Of a DNA stretch of 52,666 nucleotides, positions 1 to 9,350 are shown one piece after another. Numbering within the stretch: position 1 is the stretch's first letter; each line of letters opens with the position of its first letter. Under the pieces are notes generated by a model. It had not been told where the DNA came from. It was given only the letters and a program-made list of their open reading frames with translations, and did not search any database. The stretch covers positions 15,001-67,666 of the forward strand of contig CAUYUJ010004694.1 of assembly GCA_963575745.1 (NCBI GenBank), in the 5' to 3' direction. The position numbers and the translations under genes are program-made. This stretch comes from Prorocentrum cordatum. Its lineage: Eukaryota > Sar > Dinophyceae > Prorocentrales > Prorocentraceae.

Positions 1-115
1 AGCACAGACACTACATGTCCGACTGCTACGCCTCAGCCACTCGACCAGGAGACGCCGGAGACGTGGACGACGACGTGCGCTCGTCCGACCGACGGAGCCG
101 CCACCACAACCACAG

Positions 116-156
116 GGAGGAGGAGGAGGAGGAGGAGGAGGAGGAGGAGGAGGAGA
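116..156 (+). repeat. (GGA)n microsatellite
   Basis: Uninterrupted GGA/AGG triplets over about 40 bases. Confidence 0.95.
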
Positions 157-392
157 AGCCCTCTCCCACATCGACACCACCCTCCGACTCTCCCCTGCGG
201 GGCCGCCGCTCCCAACCCTGCCTGCCGCCCTGCCCCCCCGTGCACACCGGAGGCGGCCGCTCGCTGGGCCTCGACGCGCCGCGGGGCGCCCGCCGCGACG
301 GGCGGGGGAGGCCCGCGCGCGGAGCGGGGCGCGGAGGCGAGGGAAACGGAGGGCGGGGGGCGGGCGGGAGATGGGGGGCAGGGAGGAGGGCA

Positions 393-522
393 CGAGGAGG
401 ACGAGGAGGACGAGGAGGAGGAGGAGGAAGAGGAGGAGGAGGAGGAGGAGGAGGAGGAGCAGGAGCAGAACGAGGGCGCGGAGGAGGAGGAGCAGGAGCA
501 GGAGCAGGAGGAGGAGGAGGAG
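393..522 (+). repeat. Interrupted (GGA/GCA)n purine tract
   Basis: About 130 bases of GGA triplets broken by ACG, AAG and GCA units. The plus strand is almost entirely purine. Confidence 0.9.
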
Positions 523-942
523 CCATCGCAGTCGTCTCCCCCCTAGGCTCGCCTCGCACACCCAGCCGACTCAGCCTGCCCCCACTTGGGCACCCGACGG
601 CACGCTCTCCGACGCGTGCCTCGGCCTCGCGGCCGCGGGCCTGCCCCGGGCCGCCTCGGCCGCCGATGCGGTGCCTCTTCAACCGCCCCTTGGCTCCTCC
701 ACCCCTCTGGCGCCGGCCCGTTGAGCCGCGCTCCGAGCATCCAGCACTCCCTCGCTCGCTGCCTCTGCCGCTGCTACCCCCCCCCCCAGACCCCCCGCAT
801 CCCCCCCATGCCCTGCCTCTGGCCCCGCCTCCGTCCCCGGGGCCGTCCCCCCGGCTCGCTGGCGTGCCCACGCGCCTCGCCCCGACGGCGCGGCGCCAAC
901 GGGACCGCACGCTCACTCTCACCCTGCCGCCCATGTCAGCGC

Positions 943-1026
943 GCGCGTGCAGGTGAGCGTGCAGGTGAGCGTGCAGGTGCGCGTGCAGGTGCGCGTGCAG
1001 GTGCGCGTGCAGGAGCGCATGCGGTT
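943..1026 (+). repeat. 12-bp minisatellite, about 7 units
   Basis: The unit GCGCGTGCAGGT recurs about seven times with changes mostly at the second and third bases (GAG versus GCG). The last two units are diverged (CAGGA, CATGCGGTT). Confidence 0.9.
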
Positions 1027-1546
1027 GCGTTCGCCCGTTGGCGTGTGGGTGTGGGTGCGTTTTCTGATGTGTGTGTGTGTATGAGAAGGTGCACCTGCGC
1101 GCACGACTGCAACGGCCAGTTGAGCACTTCAGCGGCCCGCGAACGCTGAAAGTGTGCGTGCGCGAAGAAAGGTGGAGGAGGAGTAGGAGGACGACGACGA
1201 GGAGAGACGGAGGGGGAGGGCCCTCACCGACCGCCTGCCCGTCTGGCCTCCTGAGGGCGCGGCTGCTGGCCACCACCTGAACTGGCTCCAATGAGCGGCT
1301 GCGGCTGCGCCTGCGGCTGAGCTGGTGGTCAACGCCGTCCTCTTGCTTCTCCTCGACGCTGCCCTCCTGCACGCAGGCCTCCGGCGCTTTGCGGGCCCCG
1401 CGGATGCGGGAGATCCCACCACGGATGCGAGTCGCCCCAGAAACGAGCCAGACGAGTCCCCCGATGGATGAACTCGGAGGTCGAGTCGCCCTGCTTGCGC
1501 TAAAGTGAAATATCCATCGACCACCTATCAACGTGAACGCTCCCAT

Positions 1547-2200
1547 CGATGCGCTGCGAGTATTCAGGGTATCACCGCAGAATATGTTGGACCTGGTTGG
1601 AAGCGTGTACGCGGGATAGACAGTTCTGCGTGGCTGGCGGGATAGTCAAATCAAAATCAGACGCCAAGTCTGTGGGATCCCACAAAAAAATGCCAGTTAG
1701 CCCACTTCTTTGACATGATCATATGTGTGGCCACTAAACATGCACAGAGTAAGTTGGACGCTTATACGCTAAGCACACTTGCTGCCCAGAATATGTTAGT
1801 TCCTGTGGACGCGGATGATACTCGATTGGCTGGGTGGGAAGAAGACGACCAATTACAACACGTCCGAAAGTTGAGTGTAGAACAGGTGCATAAATTGCAG
1901 TGGAACTCGACTAGGACAAGCTCTACTTTTTACATAACATGCAACATCCACTTGCGGGAACCAAACGGGATTATCATCATTCCGGCCACAGGGCACAGGT
2001 AAAACCTTGGCGTGTGTGTGTGTGTGACGCTGTGCGACCTTAACACGAACTGATTACGCACGAGGGCTTGAAAACTGAGATCTGTCGATCTTAGGCAGAA
2101 TTACAACGTCATGTTTCGGGCCACTCGTTACGAGCAAGTTTAGACAACAACAAAAAACGGAAGAGGAAGGCTTGATGGGCCACAGACGCGCTGCCTCAAA
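1547..2200. other. Lower-GC stretch with no recognisable gene
   Basis: Base composition drops relative to the flanks. A 95-codon plus-strand frame lies at 1715-2002; its product has ordinary, non-repetitive composition, so it could be an exon, but no family was recognised. A short (TG)n run lies near 2014-2028. Nothing else can be supported. Confidence 0.4.
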
Positions 2201-2542
2201 CAACGCCTGGGCATCCTGCACTCTTACGCGTCAATGGTGCCCAACAGGCCCGTGCGCAGCGGGCGGGAGTGGCATCTGGTAGCACGCAACCGCTCAAACA
2301 TCTGCTCGCTCGGCTCGGGCAGTGGGGCCACAATAGCAAGAATAGACCTGCTGCGACACTCACCCTTGCAGCCAGGCAGGGGTGGTAAGAGCGTTCGCAC
2401 GGTAAGGTGTACCCTTCTTTTGACTCCAAGTGGCCCACCAGCAAAACCAGCTAAAGCGAGAAGGAATGCCTTCGAATCGCATCGAGATGTTCTTGAGCAA
2501 GATCTGCCTGTATGTGTAGCTTGTTGTGTTTCATCGCTGGAT

Positions 2543-2585
2543 CTCCTCCTCCTCCTCCTCCTCCTCCTCATCCTCATCCTCATCC

Positions 2586-2653
<68 letters not shown>

Positions 2654-2681
2654 GTCATCATTATCATCCTCATCATCATCT
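2543..2681 (+). repeat. (CTC)n to (CAT)n compound microsatellite
   Basis: CTC triplets pass through alternating CTC/CAT into about 25 CAT/ATC triplets. The run explains the serine, histidine, isoleucine and methionine homopolymers in all overlapping frames. Confidence 0.97.
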
Positions 2682-3289
2682 CTGGGAAAGGGATGCTATG
2701 TTCCTTGGCCTGGGTGCGCTGTGCATCAAGGCAACGTGTCGTCTGCCCATGCACCCATGGGCGCATGTGGAGGGGAAGTGCGCTGGGCCCGTCACAGGGT
2801 TGCTGGCTCGCCAGGCTGCTGCCTACTCCTTTCGGCGGTGGACGAACTTCCCTTTAGTAAATCCTCCCCTGAACGAAAACGGCCTAGAACCGAAACCGAC
2901 GGACCGGGACCCGCAAAAATAACGGCCGCGACGGCCAGGAGGTCTATCAACTTCCGATCCTTCCGCTCCTCCTCATCGTCCTCCTGGAAGGGGCCACAAA
3001 AAAGAACTGGCTCGGGGAAACAGTCATCGACCTGGAATCGGCGATGATCGCCCCCGATAGCGACGCCTTAAGTTCCTGGGCAGGGTGGGCTAACCGAGCC
3101 TCTCAGCGGAGTATAGGCAATGGGGGTTCGATCTCCCGCCCCACCCCCTCAAGCAAGACCCCCCTTTCGCTCCACGGATCCGCTGGGAGTCACTGGAGGT
3201 TCACACAGGTCTCCGCGGAGGTGCCCAGAAGCCTCAACGAAAACCTCCGGGAGTCCCTGGACACCTCCAGAGCCAAGACTACCAAAAAC
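2682..3289. other. No recognisable gene
   Basis: Mixed-composition sequence. A T-arm-like GGTTCGATCTCC lies near 3126 but does not complete a tRNA. No domain was recognised in any frame. Confidence 0.4.
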
Positions 3290-3329
3290 AAAAGCAACAA
3301 CAATAACAACAACAGCAACAACAACAAAC
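3290..3329 (+). repeat. (CAA)n-like interrupted microsatellite
   Basis: CAA/AAC triplets with single-base interruptions across about 40 bases. Confidence 0.85.
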
Positions 3330-3574
3330 ATTTTAAGACTGTTCGCTCTTATCTGCTCGAGTGTCTAATAACGCGTATTTCCCAAACCCTCGATACCCGC
3401 CCTCTTCGTCTTCGATCGAACCCCTTTTGGGTGGTATACCATTCTTCCCTGCAGGCCGGGCCCGGGCAAGCGGCGGGGCGGCCGCGGACCGTCGGCCTGG
3501 CCAGCGGCAACGCTGATCGGCGGGGCGGCCGCGGGCCGTCGACACGACCCCAAAAGGGACGGACAGGGGACCGA

Positions 3575-3664
3575 CCACGACGACGACAACGACGACGACG
3601 ACGACGTCGACGACGACGTCGACGACGACGGCGACGACAACGACGACGGCGACGACGACGACGA
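3575..3664 (+). repeat. (ACG)n microsatellite
   Basis: About 90 bases of ACG/GAC triplets with GTC and GGC interruptions. Confidence 0.95.
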
Positions 3665-3699
3665 GCGAAAGCGAGAGCGCGAGAGAACGACAGCAGGGA

Positions 3700-4640
3700 C
3701 ACCAGGACACGAAGTAGGCCACGAAGGGCGACAGCGGGGACACGCAGGGAATGCGTATGGGACCACGAAGAACGCGAACGAGCGGGGGCCACGAAGGGCA
3801 CACGTATACTGGGCCGCGGAGGGCAAGGACGGGGCCACTGAGGGCAGCAATGGGGCCACGAAGGGCAGCGAGGGGGCCACGAAGGGCGACAGCGGGGCCA
3901 CGAAGGGCAGGAAGGGGGCCACGAAGGGCGACAACGGGGCCACGAAGGGCATGCGCATGGGGCCACGACGGGCGCGAACGACCAGGGGCCACGAAGGGCA
4001 GATCATGCGGGGCCACAGAAGGCAACGACGGGGCCACTGAAGGTAGCAACTGGGCCACGTAGGACAGTGAGGGGGCCACAAATGGCGACAGCGGGGCCAC
4101 GAAGGGCATGCACATGGGACCACAACGGGCGCGAACGAACGGGGGCCACGATGGGCATACGTATACTGGGCCGCCGAGGGCAAGGACGGGGCCACTGAGG
4201 GCAACATCGGGGCCACGAAGGGCAGCGAGGGGGCCACGAAGTGCGACAGCGGGGCCACAAAGGGCATGCATATGGGGCCACCACGGGCGCGAACGAGCGG
4301 GGGCCACGAAGGGTATGCATATATGGGGTCACAAAAAGCAGCGAGGGGGCCACGAAGGGCAGCGAGGGGGCCGCGAAGGGCAGCAACGGGGCCACGAAGG
4401 GCTGCGACGGGGCCACGAAGGGCAGCGAGGGGGCCACGAAGGGCTACAACGGGGCCACGAAACAAAGCGAGGGGGCCGCGAAGGGCTGCAACGGGGCCAC
4501 GAAGGGCAGCGAGGAGGCCACGAGGGGCTGCAACGGGGCCGCGAAGGGCAGCGAGGGAGCCACGAAGGGCTGCAACGGGGCCACGAGACAAAGCGAGGGG
4601 GCCACGAAGGGCTGCAACGGGGCCACGAAGGGCAGCGAGA
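3700..4640 (+). repeat. 21-bp minisatellite nested in a longer repeat
   Basis: The basic unit is GGGCCACGAAGGGCAGCGAGG and close variants. From about 4340 to 4640 the phase is strict at 21 bases. In the earlier part a longer unit of about 158 bases recurs: a segment with GGGCGCGAACGA near 3967, 4125 and 4283, and a related copy near 3770. Because 21 is divisible by three, all frames on both strands stay open and give repetitive peptides (G-H-E-G-Q-R type on plus, F-V-A-P-S-L-P type on minus). These are treated as repeat translations, not genes. Confidence 0.9.
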
Positions 4641-4649
4641 TCCCGATTC

Positions 4650-4945
4650 TTAGATAATCTGTGAGGGAGTCCTAAATGTGAGCGCGACTCCTGGGTGCCT
4701 GGGTGTCGGGAGCGCGGCGCTTGAATAAATTGCAAGAATTTCCATGGCAAGGACGCTATTCTTCAGTAAATTGCAATCAAGCCTCCAGCGAGAGCTCGAC
4801 TCCAGAGCGCCGGGAGAACGAGTCCTGAATAAATTGTAAGGAAGTCCCAAGCAAGAGCGCGATTCCTGAATCAAATGCAGGGAAGTCTCGACCGGGAGCG
4901 GGGGTCCTGGCTAAATTGTGAGGAAGTCTAAGGCGGGAGCCGTTG
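4650..4945 (+). repeat. Degenerate tandem repeat, about 40-50 bp
   Basis: A pattern of GAGCGCGACTCCTGAATAAA, then ATTG, then AGGAAGTC recurs about six times with substitutions and length changes (for example near 4678, 4706, 4810, 4855 and 4895). Confidence 0.7.
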
Positions 4946-5749
4946 TTGTTGTAACCCGGGGGCCAACGACACAGTTTGACCCTCAAGACTTTCCCTGATA
5001 AAAAACAGGGTGCGAGCCCCGGGAAGGACACTTCAATCGAGAAAAAAAACAATGTGCACCGGACGGGGGGGATCAACGAAATTATTCTTCAGAAATGAAA
5101 ATTCAAAAACAACAACAAAATCCCGCCAGCCCTCTATCTATGCGTAGGTGGTTTAGCGAACTAGTTCTTCCAACCTCCTTCTTCGCCTTCGGGGAGAGGT
5201 TTACCCCTCCCCCTCACCCCTCTCTATGGGTCTGGACTGGCCTGGTCGCGAGGGGTTCGAGCGTACAAGATGACCCAAGACTGCCCGAAGACGGCCCAGA
5301 TAGCCCAAGATGGCCTCCAAAAGATGCCCGAGAAACCGCCGACCCCCGCTTGCCGGGAGTGACAAGGCCTGCGAGACATCTGGCTGTCCCCCTCCCCCTT
5401 TTCCCCCTCCCCAAGGATCCAAAATCGCATTAGAGGGGGAGGGGTCTGGAGGGGGGCCCAGAGGGGGAGGTAGGAGCTCCCAAACGCATCCGCGGCGCCT
5501 CCGGAACCTCTGACCAGGGTCTAAGGCAGCCCAACAAAGACCCAAACGAGGCGCCAAGGCACCCCGAAGAAGATCGCGATGGCCGCAGGTAGCCCCGCGA
5601 CAGTCCCGGATGGCTTCGTGACGATCCACGTGGCCACCACCACCAGCCCCGAAAGTGCTCCCCGAGGACCGCTGACACAGCCCCAAGTGACAAAAATAAC
5701 GTCCCATTACTTTGGGAACACCTACACGTTTAGCTTACTCGGCATTTTC
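4946..5749. other. No recognisable gene; weak CCAAGA-type repetition
   Basis: Contains a short GTT run near 4942 and CCC/GGG-rich stretches. Frames are proline/arginine rich and unsupported by any domain. Confidence 0.35.
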
Positions 5750-6365
5750 GACTCCACAGCGTTCCAAACGACCCAAGGGGCCCCCAAGACTGTACCAAGA
5801 CGTCCGATGAGGCCCCTGAGAGGGCTCCAAGACAGCTCAAGAGGCGTCCAAGACGACCCGCTATGGGACCCCCAAAGAGCCCGAAAGAGGCCCCTGGAGA
5901 GCCCCGAGATACACCCAGGAGTCTCGAAAAGACTCGAAGGAGTCCCTCCCGAGGCGCTCCAAAAAGGGCCAAAGAAGGCTCCAAGAGGCCCCCGACAGAC
6001 CCCCAGGAGGTCCCAAGAATCCTCCAAGAAGCTCCCCAGATGCCTCCAACAGCCTTCCAAGAGGCCCACGGCAGGTATCCCAAGAGACACCATAGTCATC
6101 CAAAAGGCTTTGGGGCCACAGCCCACGCACGACGAGGGGTTGGTCCGAAAGCCACAAGACAGTTCCCACGATCGTCGCAAGCTCTGGCTCCTTCTGGGGG
6201 TCGACAAAATGGCGGAAGCCACTTGAATATGGCTCCCAGTATGCCTCGGGGCTGAAATGAGCGCTGGCCTTTTTGTCAAACCGATTGCCTCCAAGAGGGC
6301 CCCAAGAGACCCGAAGGCCTCCAAAATGGCCCCAAGGGGCCCCAAGATGGTCCAAGTACCAGATG
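5750..6365 (+). repeat. Degenerate GGCCCCAAGA-type minisatellite
   Basis: Short words such as GGCCCCCAAGA, CTCCAAGA and CCCAAGAG recur at irregular 9-15 base spacing. The minus strand then reads as L-G-A-S-W-G-like peptides over more than 200 codons, which is a by-product of the repeat. Confidence 0.7.
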
Positions 6366-6563
6366 CCAAGAAGCTCCCATATCGACAGACCCGCGAAGGC
6401 ACCTGTGGTTGGCTCCTGGGCCTGCTCAGGCAGACATCGATATTATGTTTGACGTTTGCCCCCCCGTCTTGTTCCACTGCATGCTCCCACGCTGCCTTGA
6501 TCAATGCAACTCGCCCAGCCATTGTCGCTGGATGGTCTGGTGGGGATACGCCAAACCAAGAAC

Positions 6564-6615
6564 TCCCCTCCTCCTCCTCCTCCTCCTCCTCCTCCTCCTC
6601 CTCCTCCTCCTCATC
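6564..6615 (+). repeat. (CTC)n microsatellite
   Basis: About 17 CTC triplets without interruption. Confidence 0.97.
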
Positions 6616-6738
6616 CTTATAGATAACTCCTCCCTGTGGTACCCCGAGGCCAGTCAGAAAGGGCGGGCTGGGCGTTTCGCCTGAGACTTCCCCCACCACG
6701 TATGACTCTGATGCTTAATAAATTGACAACAGCTTCAC

Positions 6739-6992
6739 AGATGGAGGCCGGTGGTTTTCAAAATGTGGCTCTCGCCTTAATGCAACGCACATTCGTTTCA
6801 ACAAAATTGCAAGACGTTCGCGGACTTCCCGCGGTTCGTTTTCAAGATGTGGCTCTCGCCTTAGCGCCGAGAACACTCGTTTTGAAAAATTGCACTAGTT
6901 TCACGGATTGAGGGCGGTTCCTTTTCAAAGTGTGGCTCTCACGTCAGCGCCGCGCACATTGTTTTCAAACATTTGCAAGAATTTCATTGGCT
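6739..6992 (+). repeat. About 83-bp tandem repeat, three diverged copies
   Basis: Three copies share the core TTTTCAAxATGTGGCTCTC followed by a GCCGCGCACATT-like block and an AAATTGCA block. The cores start near 6753, 6838 and 6921. Confidence 0.8.
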
Positions 6993-7310
6993 CTCATGCT
7001 TACCGTTCGAGATGTGGTGCTTTGGAACAATTCAAGATTGGCAGGGCGTAACAATTACGTTGATTCGCGGTGTTGAAGTCGCAGGAATGATGTCCTGGTG
7101 CGATTCAGGATGGCCGAGACGTAACAAGCAGGTTAACTCGTGGCGTTGAGAAGTCCTGAAATTGGTATTTTGGCACGCTTCAAGATCTTCACACGGCTGT
7201 CCCCCAACCGGGCAATTCCTTCAGTGGAATGACCCTTGGAGTCCTATGAAGAAGGATATTGGAGGGAGGGTGCATTTCAACATCGTTCCCGAGTCTTGCG
7301 TTTACACCGG
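6993..7310. other. No recognisable gene; weak about 72-bp repetition
   Basis: Two poorly conserved units sharing TTCAAGAT/GGCAGGGCGTAACAA-like words occur near 7030 and 7105. No exon was recognised downstream (minus strand) of the EF-hand exon. Confidence 0.35.
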
Positions 7311-7538
7311 TCCTCCTCCTCCTCCTCATCATCATCCTCCTCCTCATCCTCCTCCTCCTCCTCCTCCTCCTCCTCCTCTTCCTCCTCCTCCTCCTCCCCC
7401 TCCTCCTCCTACTCCCCCTCCTCCTCCCCCCCCCTCCTCCCTCCTCCTCCTCCTCCCTCCTCCTCCTCCTCCTCCTCCTCCTCCTCCTCCTCTCCTCCTC
7501 CTCCTCCTCCTCCTCCTCCTCCTCCTCCTCCTCCTCCT
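7311..7538 (-). repeat. (GGA)n tract, likely intronic or 3' to the EF-hand exon
   Basis: About 228 bases of CCT/TCC triplets on plus, i.e. almost pure purine on the minus strand, beginning about 20 bases after the plausible end of the second EF-hand exon. Several CAT, CTT and CCC interruptions break the run. Confidence 0.9.
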
Positions 7539-7559
7539 GTTTCTCCTTCTCCTGCCCGC

Positions 7560-8121
7560 CTGGTCCTGCCCCTCCTGGGAGTCCCCCAGGTCGTCGTACA
7601 GCCAGCGGAGGAACGGCTCGTATTCGAAGCGGCCCGAGCCGCTGAACCTCTCCAGCGCCTCCCTGGTGAAGATGCTGGCGAACACGGGCGCGGTGCGCAG
7701 CCGCTCGAAGATCGCATCGATCTTCCTTCGCTCGATGCTCCCGAGGCCCTCCGGGTCGTGGCGGAGGAAGATCGCCCGCACCTGTCGGCGACTCCGAAGG
7801 GTGTGGTTTGCAAAGGGTGCGGTTTGCAATCGGCACCCTGGGGGACACCCTGGGGGGCGGGCGGGGACCTCGACAGAGCTCTCCGCCGCACCCCGCGAAG
7901 AGGCCCGACGAGGACAGTGTCGTGCCACCCAGGCCCCAACGGCGCCGACCGCAAACCACACCCCGGCGTAACCACACCCTTTGCAGTCGCCGAACCTGCT
8001 CGGCGCAGGGGTCCCCCGCCGCGGGCTCCGGGGGCGCCGGGCGCCCGCCGATCGGCGGCAGCGTCCGCGGCGGAGGCTCCCGCGCCGCGCCCAGCACCGC
8101 GGGCTCCGGGCCCGGCGCCAT
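7560..8121 (-). CDS. EF-hand-like protein, partial gene, two exons
   Basis: The minus strand encodes an N-terminal piece (exon 1, 8121 down to 7996, 42 codons from an ATG, proline/alanine rich and ending PCAEQ) and a second exon (7781 down to about 7560, 74 codons). The two are in different frames, and removing 7782-7995 joins them exactly in phase 0. Exon 2 has a helix-loop-helix with loop D-P-E-G-L-G-S-I-E-R-R-K. The D at position 1, E at 3, G at 6 and I at 8 fit an EF-hand, but K replaces the usual acidic residue 12. It is followed by a second, loop-poor unit (FSGSGRFEYEPFLRWLY). Calcium binding is therefore doubtful. Exon 2 probably ends at CAG|GC (7560/7559); read-through would enter the purine tract and give poly-arginine. 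The start is uncertain because GC-rich sequence lies upstream, and the 3' exons are not found. The function is unknown. Confidence 0.6.
7782..7995 (-). mobile_element. Introner element (intron with terminal inverted repeats)
   Basis: This 214-base intron starts GT and ends AG on the minus strand. Its body, 7785-7993, has inverted ends: TCGGCGACT then AAGGGTGTGGTT on one side, with the complement on the other. By eye about 46 of the first 60 bases match between arms 7785-7844 and 7934-7993. The body is flanked by the direct repeat CAGGT (minus-strand sense; plus 7780-7784 and 7994-7998). One copy supplies the 5' GT and the other the 3' AG, so a cut-and-paste insertion with a 5-bp target duplication would create an intron that removes itself and restores GAG CAG GTG CGG. 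This is the structure described for dinoflagellate introners. AAGGGTG(T/C)GGTT(T)G also recurs inside each arm. Confidence 0.85.
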
Positions 8122-8154
8122 GCCCGGCGGGGCGCCCCCCGGGAGGGGGGGCGG

Positions 8155-8445
8155 GGAGCCCCGGGGGCCTCGAGCCGGGGCGGGGGGGGGGGAGGGGGAA
8201 AGGGCGAGAGGGGGGGGCGAGGTGGGCGGGGGGCGAGCGGGGGGGGGCGAGGGGGGGAGGGGGGCGAGGGGGGAGGGCGAGGGGGGAGGGGCGAGGGGAG
8301 GGGGCGACGGAGAAAGAGCGAAGGGGGGGCGAGCGAGGGGGGAGGCGGAAGCGAGGAGGGAGGCTGGGGGGGGAGAGAGGCTGGGCGGACGGATGGCGGA
8401 GGTGGCGGGGAGGGGAGGGGGGGAGGAGGAGGAAGAGGGGGCCTG
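8155..8445 (+). repeat. G-run-rich tract, G-quadruplex-prone
   Basis: Long runs of 4-10 G are separated by A, C or GA across about 290 bases. The plus strand is nearly free of T. On the minus strand it is a C-rich tract just upstream of the EF-hand start codon. Confidence 0.9.
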
Positions 8446-9035
8446 ACTGTGAGGAGAGACGGGGAGAAGGACGGGGAGAAAGCACGAGGGAGCAAGAGGG
8501 GGAAGAACACCGGGTCGGACGATGAACAAGGAGTCAAGGTGAGGCTGGAGGCGGCAGGAGGCGATGGAGATGGGAGGACGGAGAGTCCGAAATACGCCCA
8601 TGCGCTACACGATGGCAAGTCACGGCCAGTCGCACTAGCATTGAACTATCTCGCACTGTCTGTCCAAAGCATTCAGGCAAACGAAAACTTTCGCCTAACG
8701 GATCTCCTGGCCGGCAAGCGCTTCTGTCCACGGCCTAGCCCTGAACGTAACGCGCAAGAGATCCAGGAATTCGCAATTAATCAAGCCCTTATCGCGCATG
8801 TGAGTTACTCTACCCTGGGGCCATGCCAAAGATAACATCGACACATCGACCGCTTGAATTGTTGATCACTTGACTGGCCACCAGCTCCACGGCTGATCGG
8901 AGGATCGTGCACTTCGTCGCATCCATCACAGGCGTTTACATCCTCCACGACGCCAGAAAAGTGTTCCATTCAGAAATTCGCCGGCCCCACGGGCCAAAGG
9001 CGTGCTAGGATCTCCAGTAACTCCTTACCAATATT
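8446..9035. other. No recognisable gene
   Basis: Ordinary-composition sequence after the G-rich tract. A plus frame continues to 8835 but shows no domain. Confidence 0.35.
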
Positions 9036-9350
9036 TCTAGTTCGCGCGCGCGGGGGGGCCCCTGGGGGCCCCCGGACGAAAAGTACCCCGGCTGACCCCT
9101 GGCCAGGCCCCGGCCGGGCCCCGGGCGATCCCCAGGGGGGGACGCTAGTGTTCGCCACCACTCACGAGGATCTTGGCCTCCGAGGGGGTGGCTGCAATCG
9201 ACTACCCCCCTCCCGCCCCAAGGGGCCCCCAAGAGCCCCCCAAGAAGCCCCAGGGGAGCCCAAGGCGCCGCCAAGGAGCCCCAAGACGCTCCCAAGAAGC
9301 CCCCAAGAGGCCCCCAAGACGGCCCCAAGAGGCCCCAAATAGCGCTCCAG
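9036..9350 (+). repeat. GC palindromic words and CCCCAAGA minisatellite
   Basis: 9045-9140 is dense in G-run/C-run pairs such as GGGGGCCCC and GGCCAGGCCCCGGCCGGG. 9210-9350 repeats GGCCCCCAAGA-like words as at 5750-6365, so the same minisatellite class occurs twice in the window. Confidence 0.7.

Larger units (their letters stand above)
1..1546. other. GC-rich low-complexity region without a supported gene
   Basis: This stretch is open over 506 codons on the minus strand and over 313 on the plus strand, but the translations are runs of S, E, P, G or R that follow directly from trinucleotide repeats. Opposite strands and several frames are open at once, as expected from GC-rich repeats lacking AT-rich stops. 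No domain was recognised. An exon hidden here cannot be excluded, but nothing supports one. Confidence 0.6.

Noticed and set aside
26-1546. 506-codon minus-strand open frame
   Set aside because: Composition is dictated by microsatellites, overlapping frames on the other strand are equally open, and no domain is visible.
1715-2002. 95-codon plus frame as a gene
   Set aside because: Normal composition, but no family, splice-site or context support; listed only as an unassigned stretch.
3100-3150. tRNA-like T arm (GGTTCGATCTCC)
   Set aside because: The B-box does not fit the consensus, the arm does not pair properly, and no acceptor, D or anticodon arms can be folded around it.
3333-4750. Long minus-strand frames (324 and 461 codons) with F-V-A-P and A-L-R-G-P repeats
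   Set aside because: Pure translation of the 21-bp minisatellite and the (ACG)n tract; all frames are open.
4995-5015. Short hairpin CCCTG/CAGGG as a terminator
   Set aside because: Only five pairs, no gene upstream, and intrinsic terminators are not expected in this kind of genome.
5722-6699. 325-codon minus frame with poly-E and L-G-A-type repeats
   Set aside because: Follows from the (CTC)n tract and the CCCCAAGA minisatellite; no conserved domain.
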